DNA from: Halorussus halobius
GTDB taxonomy: Archaea > Halobacteriota > Halobacteria > Halobacteriales > Haladaptataceae
DNA length: 64,000 nt
Direction: 5' to 3'
Assembly (NCBI RefSeq): GCF_004765805.1
Contig: NZ_SBIU01000007.1
Coordinates: forward strand, 94,354-158,353
Shown: positions 45,201 through 53,057 of the stretch, one piece after another
Numbering within the stretch: the stretch's first letter is position 1
Layout of the letters: each line of letters starts with the position of its first letter
The notes under the pieces: model-generated
What the model saw: the letters and a program-made list of their open reading frames with translations, nothing else
Told to the model about the DNA's origin: nothing
Databases searched by the model: none
Position numbers and translations under genes: made by a program

Positions 45201-46652
45201 GACCTACCGTTGGAAGTCGCGATGGCCCGTGCGATTCGCGCCGTCCAGCTGTCGAACGACGTACGTGAGACGAACGGCTGGGTCTCCGTCGAGGACGTCG
45301 ATGAGGAACTGCTCTCGCGCATCGAGGAAGACACCATCGAGGCGCAGGGCTACGAGACACTACCAGAAGTGAGGGAGGCGTCCTCGCTCATCGAGGTCGA
45401 TCTCCCGGACGGTGGTTCGTCGGTGCAGTGTCGGCTCACAGACGAGGGTGAGCAAGCAGCCGCGCCCGACACGTCGACATCACCGACCGGCGGGGGCGAG
45501 CACCACGATGCAGTCCTTGAAACGGTCGAGCAATCCCTCGCAACTGCGGGGTTCTCCGTGGAGGTCCTCGATCAGAACGGGGAGTCCCGCCCCGATGCCA
45601 TCGCGACGCATCCGGATCTCGACCGGGAGCTCCAGGTGGAGGTCGAAACCACCACCCACGTCCGGCCGGCGAAGGTCCTCACGAACCTCCGGAAGGCCCA
45701 GGAACAGGAGCGAATCCCGCTGTTCGTCGTCGCAGACCACGACGATCAGCCGGCTGACGAGATTGCCGACCGGCTTGCGAAAATCCTCAGCGAGCCGCGA
45801 AATCAGCTCTCCTCCGGGGAAACACGGCTGTATACGATGAACCACAACGTCACATTCAACGGTGGTGCGCGAGCCGCGGATGGAGTGACGGCCGTCCGAC
45901 CGGCCACTGGTGGTAGTCGCCACACCCGCTGGTTCGAGCGGGACGGTGCGTTCGTCCTCGAGGATAGTGCCGGAGACCAGCACGCCCGGATCGACTCCTT
46001 CGACGCTGTGTCGAAAGATCAGTTCCCGGCGACGTACAGCTACGACGCCGAGAGCGAGTCATACACCGTCTTTAGGCCGGGAGAACTTCCCGAGTCCTAC
46101 GAGTCACGTGAGGCGTTCGAAGCGGATTGGGTACCTGTCAAGCGCCCGTTCGTGCCCAGTACCGACCTACCCGTTCCGGAGTACACGGATGATTCGTATG
46201 CGATAGGTGTCATCGAGGATGAGCAGAATCTCGAGCTCTACACTCGAGACTCTGACGCGACCAAAGACCTTGCTGGGCTCATTGAGGCGATCGAAAACAA
46301 TGAACTCCATCTGGCAGGTGTGGAGCCAGACGAACCTGCCGATAAGCAATCTATGAAGCAGGAAGACCACGAGAACGATCCGTTCGGCATCCAAGCATTC
46401 GTCCGCGATAGCATCGTTAAATCCGGCGACGGGGTCGTCGCGGTCGCTGAGGTCTACGATGCGTACGAGCAATATGCGACGGCCGAGGAGTACGAGGTGA
46501 AGCCAAAAAACCGGTTCACACGTACGCTTCGCGACCACGTTGCGTTCGAGCGTGACAAGAAGTGGTTGGACGGTCAGACGCGACGCTGTTACGTCGGAAT
46601 CGAGCTGGACGACGCCGGCGACCAGGAGGAACCGAATGATGCCAGTGCGTAG
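42282..46652 (+). CDS. VirD4-like coupling ATPase fused to nuclease-like and winged-helix domains
   Basis: The protein has 1456 residues from the ATG at 42282, which overlaps the VirB4-like stop. Residues 1-100 resemble VirB4/TraC N-domains. Walker A SGAGKS lies near residue 520 and Walker B NLLIDEAS near 798, in a HerA/VirD4-type RecA-like core (about 500-930). Residues about 1070-1170 show RPDAIATHPDLDRELQVEVE, a pattern like a PD-(D/E)xK nuclease core, with VEV as the possible ExK-like variant. Residues about 1365-1445 (VAVAEVYDAYEQYA, RFTRTLRDHVAFERDKKW) match the winged helix at the end of phage/plasmid primases. Coupling proteins deliver DNA to the channel. The fused domains would add DNA cutting or binding. 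No separate relaxase is visible. Confidence 0.88.
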   Translation: MTEQTPSEIPSVANGDEYIRITPSRSDLAPETVVRQLAGLHGLDAGNDGLLASIGPFGDPPPVFEFLAVSEGADEPVEFYYGADRRLDAFEERLRTLYPPTVTFERVTLDLETKLLPSTADPSQDHSAGGDDSHGMNPRTAEEFSGDPNSDSEPVTLFDSTGQEPVGDGGSVLSESTMSQDEDEVLFEADSSDESTAAGPSDSELDADHQPAHTQPTVDETTPLGISWHGQATRREDWMTTLPQFTNTEDDDDDHARAPLASLIDQLTRAEHPIAFQVLFQRKSDWTHEARERQRKLREGEDRVVDWFFGELLGNTENEPQSPSNTGRQRRYLDIGGRERVEAIDEKEPQHTFTVNMRALSLVTSDRQRERVDHRLDDIGSVFDHLNGPHYRLRPKRIRRGLRKGRRAKKHADRVLNATLATKSDWRKTRPDLVLGPAELANFVVVPPATDLTTEGGRGSDAEPESRTPLPLPAQDHMDAFTDAGMAIGRGLGEDGTPTSEPMRIPPHLLPFHVGRFAKSGAGKSVALENDALSLYDQTNGPVFIIDSKGGNFPENYMRAHAKRFGTDDLEENVLHFSVPDILPGFAFFDITPALEDGVRRVDAIQDKADHYEELIKLVMGPERYEDAIASPTLIKYLIKAMYDEEYGLENGHFRQDTNYFTHDQFEQAVTQFHAAGPPDSTPEDAPRASDPQVAEKLERHLRSNPATFSNVVSGISNRMDYITQDAHLRRIFNNTESQFDFRDLLDEDKVVIFDLGDLRDEAARVMTGVILTQLYDAVKRRDGDELARKPDDYVANLLIDEASSVVVSDTLTTLLEKGREFRLSIELVTQFPEQMKEAGNREVYLNVLNNIGSPLVGKIAVDADIAEALSHEAMDPVEFKNRISSLPRGEWIAQLPSPEFGETGPDPFSIEPLPIPPGHPDSEQPLTGTQEERFQDALDAVHEHTREEYGVAGGTTVESRDAATDVALENADDLPLEVAMARAIRAVQLSNDVRETNGWVSVEDVDEELLSRIEEDTIEAQGYETLPEVREASSLIEVDLPDGGSSVQCRLTDEGEQAAAPDTSTSPTGGGEHHDAVLETVEQSLATAGFSVEVLDQNGESRPDAIATHPDLDRELQVEVETTTHVRPAKVLTNLRKAQEQERIPLFVVADHDDQPADEIADRLAKILSEPRNQLSSGETRLYTMNHNVTFNGGARAADGVTAVRPATGGSRHTRWFERDGAFVLEDSAGDQHARIDSFDAVSKDQFPATYSYDAESESYTVFRPGELPESYESREAFEADWVPVKRPFVPSTDLPVPEYTDDSYAIGVIEDEQNLELYTRDSDATKDLAGLIEAIENNELHLAGVEPDEPADKQSMKQEDHENDPFGIQAFVRDSIVKSGDGVVAVAEVYDAYEQYATAEEYEVKPKNRFTRTLRDHVAFERDKKWLDGQTRRCYVGIELDDAGDQEEPNDASA

Positions 46653-46691
46653 TCGTTTCGCTCCCGCTCAGGAGGTGCAGGAGCACACGAA

Positions 46692-48707
46692 ATGACGCTC
46701 TCCGAGGCAGCCATCCGCGAGCACTACCGTCGTGCCAAACCCATCTACGAGGCGCTGGCGACTGTCAAGAACTATCCAACCATCGGGTTGAACGACTTCG
46801 TCGGATGGTACATCAAACGCGACCACGACGACGTCGAGGCGATTAAGGCCGGGTATCCGCAGCGCGGACGGGTTGCCCGCCTCGATCGTGACTACGACGA
46901 GATTCACGACCGCCTCAACCGGACCCTCTATGCCGTCACCACCTACAAGACACCGACCGCCTTCCAACAGTGGGAACCCTGTCGCTACGACGAGTCTGAG
47001 GGGACGACCGTTTGGCAGGATGAGCCCCCAACCCCCGGGTATGCCGACCTCCGGGCAGTTCCCACCTGGGGCGATATTGACCTCGCCGACGACATCAAGC
47101 CGCAGCGAGGCGACCTGGATGGCGAGACGCGTGCCCTCGTCGAGCGTACCCTCGACGCCTACATCGACGAGTATGCAACGCTCTACGGCACGCGGAAGGC
47201 GGTGTATGCGCTGGACTCCGTCGGGGGCGCGTACGTCTTTGGGGCCCCGGAGGCCACACTACCAATTGCGGACCACTTCAATGACGATCCGGATGCGCTC
47301 GAACGGGTGTTCAACGAGTTCCTCGACCGCTCGAACGCATGGCTCCAGAAGGCAGAGGCCCGCGTGAACGAGCGCGTCGACGGCGCCGGCGACGTCATTC
47401 AGCCCGATTGGGTGAACAACAAGAACCGCCAGTACAAGCCGCCACTCTCGATCCACGCCGACCACGATGCCGTCGTCACGCCCATCGCGACCGACAACGT
47501 CCGCTACGAACTCCGTCCGTTCGAGGGTGTCGACGACGCACTCCTCGAGCAGGCGGTCAGTTGGGCCGATGACCTCACGCGAGTCGAGCACACGGACTGC
47601 GTCGACTCGCTTGTCGCGACGCTCTGGCCGGACCTGTACGAGGACCACGGGGGGTGGCAGGCCACGCTGGAGGAATGGGTGGAAGCGGAGCGTGAGCGGG
47701 AACGGGAGCGCCAGCGACAGCGTGAGGCAGCGCTCCAGCGACGCGAAGAGCGAATGGCAGAACTCGACGGTACCCTCGAAGGCCGTCCCGTTACGCCGTT
47801 CAAAGAGGACGTCTACGAGGCTGTCGAGGATATCGACATCACCGAGATTGCCCGTCACTACGCGAGCGATGCCTACGATACGGATCCGAACCAGCCGCGG
47901 CCGCAGTTCGACCCGTGCTGGCGCCACAGTGAGAGCGGGCAATCCTGTTTCGTCGACGAGCAGGCCAATACCTTCGGCGATTCGAAGGTTAACGCCGGGG
48001 GCGGGCCGGCGAAGCTGATGGCGCTCGCGACGGGGATTATCTCCGCCGCCGATGCGGACCTCGACGGGGAGGACTACTGGGCTGCCGTCGACGAACTGCG
48101 GAGCGCCGGCTACGACATTCCGGTGTGGGTTCCAGAGGCCGGATCGGACCGCGTCGACGGCGGGACCTACGACCAGATGCCGTTCTGGGCCGTTCGGAAA
48201 GCGGCTGTCGCGCTCGAGATTTGTCCGGAGAATGCGTTCGTCGATCGTGAGGGCGAGGAAGGAACCTACGAGGGATTCCCCGGGTACGAAACCTACAACG
48301 AGACGCTAGAAGCCATCGAAGACACGGACCTGAACCACGGGCGCGAGCGGGTCACGCCCGAGGAGAACGCAGCTGACGATGAATCGAAGTCACCCCCCGA
48401 ATCTCCTACGAGTGACGATCGACCTGGTGACTTGGACCGGGCTCACCTTCGCGAAAAGAACCGTCTGTTGACAGCGAAAATCAAGCGTCTCGAATCTGAA
48501 CTGGAGGAGAAATCGGAGCAAATCGAGGGGCTGGAAACAAAGGTCAACCATCTCCAATCGGAGCTCGCTACCGTCCGCTCTGAACGTGATCGGCTAGAGG
48601 CTGCTCTCGAAGAACGTGAGTTCGAGCAAGAGCCAAATCAGGGAAACCAGGACGAGAATCGATCCCCACTTGACAGGGCGAGAAGGTTCATTTCATCCAA
48701 TCGGTAG
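46692..48707 (+). CDS. archaeo-eukaryotic primase (AEP)-like plasmid replication protein
   Basis: The protein has 671 residues. A strong ribosome-binding stretch (GGAGGTGCAGGAG) precedes the ATG. WGDIDLADDIK near residue 128 provides the DxD metal site, and PLSIHADHDAVVTPI near 253 the sxH motif, both expected of AEP primases. A Cys/His group (PCWRHSESGQSCF) near 406 and the following segment (EDYWAAVDELRSAG) resemble primase C-terminal domains. The last 90 residues are a coiled coil. Such proteins make primers for plasmid or mobile-element replication. It is last of the transfer cluster, suggesting that transfer is linked to lagging-strand synthesis. Confidence 0.82.
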   Translation: MTLSEAAIREHYRRAKPIYEALATVKNYPTIGLNDFVGWYIKRDHDDVEAIKAGYPQRGRVARLDRDYDEIHDRLNRTLYAVTTYKTPTAFQQWEPCRYDESEGTTVWQDEPPTPGYADLRAVPTWGDIDLADDIKPQRGDLDGETRALVERTLDAYIDEYATLYGTRKAVYALDSVGGAYVFGAPEATLPIADHFNDDPDALERVFNEFLDRSNAWLQKAEARVNERVDGAGDVIQPDWVNNKNRQYKPPLSIHADHDAVVTPIATDNVRYELRPFEGVDDALLEQAVSWADDLTRVEHTDCVDSLVATLWPDLYEDHGGWQATLEEWVEAERERERERQRQREAALQRREERMAELDGTLEGRPVTPFKEDVYEAVEDIDITEIARHYASDAYDTDPNQPRPQFDPCWRHSESGQSCFVDEQANTFGDSKVNAGGGPAKLMALATGIISAADADLDGEDYWAAVDELRSAGYDIPVWVPEAGSDRVDGGTYDQMPFWAVRKAAVALEICPENAFVDREGEEGTYEGFPGYETYNETLEAIEDTDLNHGRERVTPEENAADDESKSPPESPTSDDRPGDLDRAHLREKNRLLTAKIKRLESELEEKSEQIEGLETKVNHLQSELATVRSERDRLEAALEEREFEQEPNQGNQDENRSPLDRARRFISSNR

Positions 48708-48750
48708 ACATCTCACTCACTCAGCATCAAATCTTAAACTACCTCAACAG

Positions 48751-50730
48751 TCACGTCTCCGGCGAATCCTCTCTATCAAACGCCCCCTCAGACACTGGGA
48801 AGATATCGATAACGTGCTTATCAAAGGTTCCCCACATAGTCTCGTGCCCGAAACGAATCCGATGACTAAACTCCGATTCAGCCTCCTCCCTATCAACCTC
48901 CGAACGCTGGAGCTCACCGACCGTCTCCCCATACCCTTCTCGCAGCTTATCAAGTAACTCATCAGGTGTATACTTCGTCGACTCAGGGTGTGTCCAGCGT
49001 ACTTCCCCAGGAAAACGTTCCATATCATCCGCATCCTGAGATTCGCTCAAACCCATTATAGCACGGAGCTCGCCTAAATCCTCAGCGTGTGCCGGCTCAT
49101 CCTCATCAACATCTACATCCGAGAAATCACCCTCCCAGACAGCAACACCCACTAATGACCGCCGAACCTTTTCACCTCGCTCCTGAAGCTCAGAAAGAAT
49201 CTCCTCTGCTGTATCAGAGTCCAAATCGGAATCCTTGTAGTCATCGTACACCTCCCGATGCTTCTCCGTGATAAACTCCGGAAGAGGAATCCGAGTATCC
49301 GTCGCCAACCCCACACGTTTCACAAACTCGAGGATATCACGATCCTCGGGCTCAGGTAAATCGATACCTTCGAAAGGCTCCTCAAGCCGCTGCTGATACG
49401 TCTTATCCGAATCTGGGAATTCAAATTCTACCCTCCGGATATCATCCTTATCCTGGATTTTGAGCATCTCAAAGTATTGCTCAACACTCAGATCATCAGG
49501 ATCAACATTAAAATTGAACTGGCCTTCTCCGAATTCGTGGATATCATCGGCAGTCTTCTCCCAATTAATCTCAACGTGGATTGGATGCTCAGGTGTAGGC
49601 TCCGAACCAAACTCTACCTCAAACTCCAGCGTGTCGCCGGCAAGAGACCAATTACCGATCCACTCTACTGTTGACTTTTCTGGAACCTGCAAATCCTCAA
49701 TTACATCCGGCATTACATTTCTCGGCAATAGAATCCGAGAATCAGGATTAGCGATATGTATCAAATCATTCTCATCCTGGCCACCACCACCGGTGGACTT
49801 CCAGAAGCTGAGATTAATCTCTTCACCCTCATCTAAAGTCGCCACATCATATGCCTGGGTATAGAGAGTATACACATCTTCGACGACATTCAGAGTCTTC
49901 TCTTCCAGAATCGATCGAGGAATAGTCAGCAGATACGGCTCACCATCCTGTGAATCAGCAGAGTACTTACACAGGAACTGAATGACTTCATCATCGAGAA
50001 CAATTCGATCATCGAGTAACTCGTCATTCCCGAGCTCAAACCCAGTACTGTCACCAACCGTAACCCGATTGCCGTGTTTAACGGCGTTGTACGCCTCTCG
50101 GAAATTCAAATAGAAGACAGCAATATTCTTGAGTTTATTTCTCAGATTCTCAATCGAATCCTCGACTAACAACTCCATCTCCATCGACTCAGGGATATCC
50201 TCACCCTCACCTTCGTGAATCTCTATATCAGCCAACCCAACATCAACTGGAACATCTTCCAGTTCTTCCTCTGAGAAACTAATCGCTCCCTCTCGCACCG
50301 CCTGATACCCAAAGATCAAACTCAGAACCTCATTCGAGTCAGCCTCAACATCTCGTTTATCAAGATACCCATCAAGTTCCTCCTCCAGAATAGCCTCAAA
50401 GAGTGGCCGTATATCTCCGCTTGAAGTCCGGATAATCTCATTAATATAGGATTCCTTATTCAAAATGAGATATCTGAAATAGGATCCAAACTCCTCGATA
50501 TACTGCATCGTTGCTCGGAAAAGATCCACGACCGAGTACACCTTTACAGTATCCCGCTGGTCCTCAGGTACCGCATCCAACCCTGCGTTGATTGTCCCTG
50601 CGATTTTACATATGTGAGCGTACGCTATCTCCGGGTCTTGACGATCCTGAATAACCTCTTCGGGATCCTGAGTCTCTGAGTCAGAATAAAACTCGGTATA
50701 CTCGAAGAAGCTTTTCTCATTTTCAGACAT
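48751..50730 (-). CDS. large unknown protein of AT-richer cargo segment
   Basis: The protein has 659 residues and differs from its neighbours in base composition: codons such as ATA, AGA and TTA are frequent, and A+T is clearly higher. No catalytic motif is obvious. The N-terminal half is helical and holds REAYNAVKHGNR near residue 213, which recalls HEPN-type phage-defence proteins without proving it. Beta-rich segments follow in the middle (about 340-420). The C-terminal part has a helical region ending in FGHETMWGTFDKHVIDIFPV. It is transcribed towards the primase gene and faces iteron-like repeats. A phage-defence or stress role is plausible but unproven. Confidence 0.75.
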   Translation of the reverse strand: MSENEKSFFEYTEFYSDSETQDPEEVIQDRQDPEIAYAHICKIAGTINAGLDAVPEDQRDTVKVYSVVDLFRATMQYIEEFGSYFRYLILNKESYINEIIRTSSGDIRPLFEAILEEELDGYLDKRDVEADSNEVLSLIFGYQAVREGAISFSEEELEDVPVDVGLADIEIHEGEGEDIPESMEMELLVEDSIENLRNKLKNIAVFYLNFREAYNAVKHGNRVTVGDSTGFELGNDELLDDRIVLDDEVIQFLCKYSADSQDGEPYLLTIPRSILEEKTLNVVEDVYTLYTQAYDVATLDEGEEINLSFWKSTGGGGQDENDLIHIANPDSRILLPRNVMPDVIEDLQVPEKSTVEWIGNWSLAGDTLEFEVEFGSEPTPEHPIHVEINWEKTADDIHEFGEGQFNFNVDPDDLSVEQYFEMLKIQDKDDIRRVEFEFPDSDKTYQQRLEEPFEGIDLPEPEDRDILEFVKRVGLATDTRIPLPEFITEKHREVYDDYKDSDLDSDTAEEILSELQERGEKVRRSLVGVAVWEGDFSDVDVDEDEPAHAEDLGELRAIMGLSESQDADDMERFPGEVRWTHPESTKYTPDELLDKLREGYGETVGELQRSEVDREEAESEFSHRIRFGHETMWGTFDKHVIDIFPVSEGAFDREDSPET

Positions 50731-51255
50731 ACTATACAGTATATAAAAGAGGGTGAAAAGCGTTTGTCACCAGAATTTCTTTCACTTTCTTCAGAGTTCG
50801 ACAGGGCCATTTCGGTTAAATCGTCCGAACAGTTAACCTGACACCAGCGACGACCTCCCCTAGACACCAGGTATGCTGAGAGTCGTGCTGAGTCAACAAA
50901 TCGTAGGACGGCAGCACTAGACACCAGACTCACCGACGAGGGAGTTCCCGGACAGCCCCCGAAATCTGGTGTCAGGTATTGCTGTCTTGCGATTTGGAGG
51001 CGAATTGTGCCACTAGACAGCAGGAAAATCAACCGATATGTGGTGGGGGTGGCGGCCCAAAGTTATGTTCGCGGCCACCAGGGCCGAGATGCCAGGCCGC
51101 TGGCCAAGCGAGAGTAGGCTGCCACCCGGACGATGGCGTGGGGCGTGGAGGGTGAAGGAGCAGATCGACATCGTGACTGAGAATGGTGACTGTGGCGACT
51201 GTTTATTGTGCCCCCGAGTGGGTGCGGGGCGGTTCCTGTGCTGCCCCTGATTTGT
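50731..51255. other. non-coding region with five copies of a GACACCAG-type repeat
   Basis: No gene is visible in these 525 bp. The unit (C/A)CT(A)GACACCAG occurs directly at 50837-50847, 50859-50870 and 50916-50927. A variant with CAGCAG lies at 51012-51023, and an inverted copy at 50966-50976. The copy at 50919 and the inverted one form a nine-base dyad (GACACCAGA/TCTGGTGTC), and TGCTGTCT (50981) and AGACAGCA (51015) form a second eight-base dyad. A TATA-like TTTATATA on the minus strand (50740-50748) would serve the gene at 48751. Repeats of this kind look like iterons or regulator sites. Confidence 0.55.
51211..51230 (+). promoter_or_regulatory. repeated 5' element CCCCCGAG..GGGTGCGGGGC, copy 1
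   Basis: CCCCCGAGTGGGTGCGGGGC lies 25 bp before the ATG at 51256, preceded by a TTTATT stretch. Variants occur before the genes at 61023 and 61471. The repetition near start codons suggests a common promoter or untranslated control element. Confidence 0.55.
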
Positions 51256-51546
51256 ATGTCTGGTCCGGATAGATACGACGATACGGCAGACGATCACGAA
51301 CGGTTCGAAGCGGAATTGCTCGCTCAGGATCGGGATGCGCGGTCACCATCGACGGCGGATCTTGACGACGAGACGGCCCGCCAGCTGGTTCGAGAGCTAC
51401 TCGATGCCGGGACAGTCACACCGGTCGTCGACCAGCGGCTCCTCGTTCACGAGCCCAGCAACACAGCGTTCGAATCGATGCAGCAGCTCGCCGTCTTCCA
51501 CACAGGCTGGACGGCCGCCCGGGACGCCGGCGAGGGTGATGGGTGA
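51256..51546 (+). CDS. small acidic plasmid protein, unknown
   Basis: The protein has 96 residues from the ATG at 51256. It is acidic and mostly helical (DDETARQLVRELLDAGTV, FESMQQLAVFHTGW). The ATG of the next gene shares the last base of its stop. The 5' element at 51211 is shared with two other genes, so all three may be controlled together. No family is recognised. Confidence 0.7.
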   Translation: MSGPDRYDDTADDHERFEAELLAQDRDARSPSTADLDDETARQLVRELLDAGTVTPVVDQRLLVHEPSNTAFESMQQLAVFHTGWTAARDAGEGDG

Positions 51547-51872
51547 TGCAGCAGACGCTGGCCGGCTGTGCCTTCTGCGAGGCTCCATCCGGGATAGAGA
51601 CTGGGATCGCCTACACGTGGGGGAAGGAAGAGCGGGTCAACCACCCGATTTGCGTCGACTGTGCGATCCAAGAGACGCCGGATCCCGATGATCGTGATCA
51701 CTACGCCTGTGACAGCTGTGGCCTCGTCGTCAACGCGCTCGCAGCGCTCACACGGTTTCGAATCGAACTCGGCCATCTCGAAGGCCCGATACAGGTCTGT
51801 GCGCGGTGTAGTCCAGGCGGGCCAGCAACGTACTGGACACGCGACCTCGAGGCACACATCGTCTCTGACTGA
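51546..51872 (+). CDS. zinc-ribbon protein with four CxxC pairs (DUF7558-like)
   Basis: The protein has 108 residues. CxxC pairs occur in GCAFCEA, CVDCAIQ, CDSCGLV and CARCSPG, enough for two zinc ribbons. The first ATG gives the start; an in-frame GTG just before it also exists. It is translationally coupled to the gene at 51256. Haloarchaeal plasmids carry many such small zinc proteins, which may bind DNA, RNA or protein partners. The DUF7558 name is from memory. Confidence 0.75.
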   Translation: MQQTLAGCAFCEAPSGIETGIAYTWGKEERVNHPICVDCAIQETPDPDDRDHYACDSCGLVVNALAALTRFRIELGHLEGPIQVCARCSPGGPATYWTRDLEAHIVSD

Positions 51873-52022
51873 CCCGCCGAGCGGTCGTCGACGCGAGTGG
51901 TACGGCGACCACTGCGGGAGGGTCACAGTTGTCCGTAGCTGTCCCACCCCGCGAACTCAGCAGCGCTGGTTGTGTCGCTGTCTCGTTGCTCCGCTATCTT
52001 CAACAGACGGGCGCTCCTCGGG

Positions 52023-52379
52023 ATGACTATGGACTGCCCCGCGTGCGGGTCCCCCGTCACCCTCGAGGTCGGACCAGACCGGCCCCTGTCGACGTCGCTG
52101 TCCGACGCCGTCCTCGCAGCGGAAGAGGACGAGCAGATCGAGGTGACCCGCGATTGTTGGGACTGTGGCTGGCACGAAACGCGGGCGCTTCGCGTCGCAT
52201 CGATCGACAGGACCGCCGGCGACGAGACTGCCGTCGAGCGAGCCGCACTCATCGACGAGATTGCCGATGAGCTCGCAGCGATCGGCTGTGTGGGTACGCT
52301 TGAGGAGACGCTGGCTGCAATCCGTGAGCAACGAGAAACCGACTCGGCGACGACCGATACGGACGACGCGGCGGAGTGA
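52023..52379 (+). CDS. zinc-ribbon protein with two CxxC pairs
   Basis: The protein has 118 residues from the ATG at 52023; an earlier start at 51972 would add residues unlike the fold. CPAC and CWDC pairs enclose an acidic loop, as in transcription-factor-like ribbons. The C-terminal half is helical and acidic (AALIDEIADELAAIG). It is part of a run of small plasmid genes on the + strand. Function unknown. Confidence 0.7.
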   Translation: MTMDCPACGSPVTLEVGPDRPLSTSLSDAVLAAEEDEQIEVTRDCWDCGWHETRALRVASIDRTAGDETAVERAALIDEIADELAAIGCVGTLEETLAAIREQRETDSATTDTDDAAE

Positions 52380-52385
52380 CTCGCA

Positions 52386-52715
52386 ATGCCTGATACAGAG
52401 GCCAACTATAATGTTCGTGAGCAAACCGGGAATCCCGAGCACGCATCGGTCGACGATGTGGTTGACCTCGTGATCTACCGGGCGCAGAACCCGCGAACCG
52501 AGCACGAGGATGCACATTTCGATACGGCGGTCGCGGCTCTCGTCGACAGATACGGAACGGAGTCGGTCCGGACAGTCATCAACCGCATCCTCGTCGACGA
52601 CGAGCCGTTCCGGACCGCCACGAACGGCCTTGAGATGCGCAACGTCGACGGCGTTCGGATCGGAACCGCAGCCAGCTGGTTTCTCGAGGAGCTAAACGCA
52701 CAGGACGACCACTGA
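52386..52715 (+). CDS. small acidic protein, unknown
   Basis: The protein has 109 residues, starting 6 bp after the previous stop. Helices such as FDTAVAALVDRYGTESVRTVINRIL are separated by charged linkers. No cysteine and no known motif. It probably shares a transcript with the zinc-ribbon genes upstream. Confidence 0.65.
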   Translation: MPDTEANYNVREQTGNPEHASVDDVVDLVIYRAQNPRTEHEDAHFDTAVAALVDRYGTESVRTVINRILVDDEPFRTATNGLEMRNVDGVRIGTAASWFLEELNAQDDH

Positions 52716-52799
52716 GGGACCGGTTGAAAGGCCGCAGCGACAGGCCGTCGAGCCCCCATTTTTAACTCCTGTTCGTCCTATCTACCCGTCGAGGCCATA

Positions 52800-53057
52800 A
52801 TGGCACCCTCCACCCCGAGAGACTCAGATCCATCCCCCGATCTACTCGTTGAAATCGTCGAGACACTGGAAGCCCACGGGCTCCCCACCGACTCGTATCA
52901 GCTCCACGACGCTGTTGACGTCGAGGCACTCGAGCAGCTTCTCGCATCCTCAGCCGGGGACGTGGAAGTCCGGTTCACCGTGGAGGGGATCCAACTCGCC
53001 GTCACCCACGACGGCGTCGATGTCCTTCTCGACGAGCCAGCCGGGGCACCGGATTAG
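52800..53057 (+). CDS. HalOD1-like output domain protein
   Basis: The protein has 85 residues. The segment LLVEIVETLEAHGLPTDSYQLHDAVDVEALEQLL is the core of the haloarchaeal HalOD1 output domain, followed by two beta strands (VEVRFTVEGIQLAVTHDGVDVL). Such domains usually end sensor proteins. Here the domain stands alone. It may be a response element whose partner is encoded elsewhere. Confidence 0.8.
   Translation: MAPSTPRDSDPSPDLLVEIVETLEAHGLPTDSYQLHDAVDVEALEQLLASSAGDVEVRFTVEGIQLAVTHDGVDVLLDEPAGAPD

Noticed and set aside
50837..51023. CRISPR array
   Set aside because: The repeats are only about ten bases, occur in both orientations and have irregular spacing; no cas gene is present.
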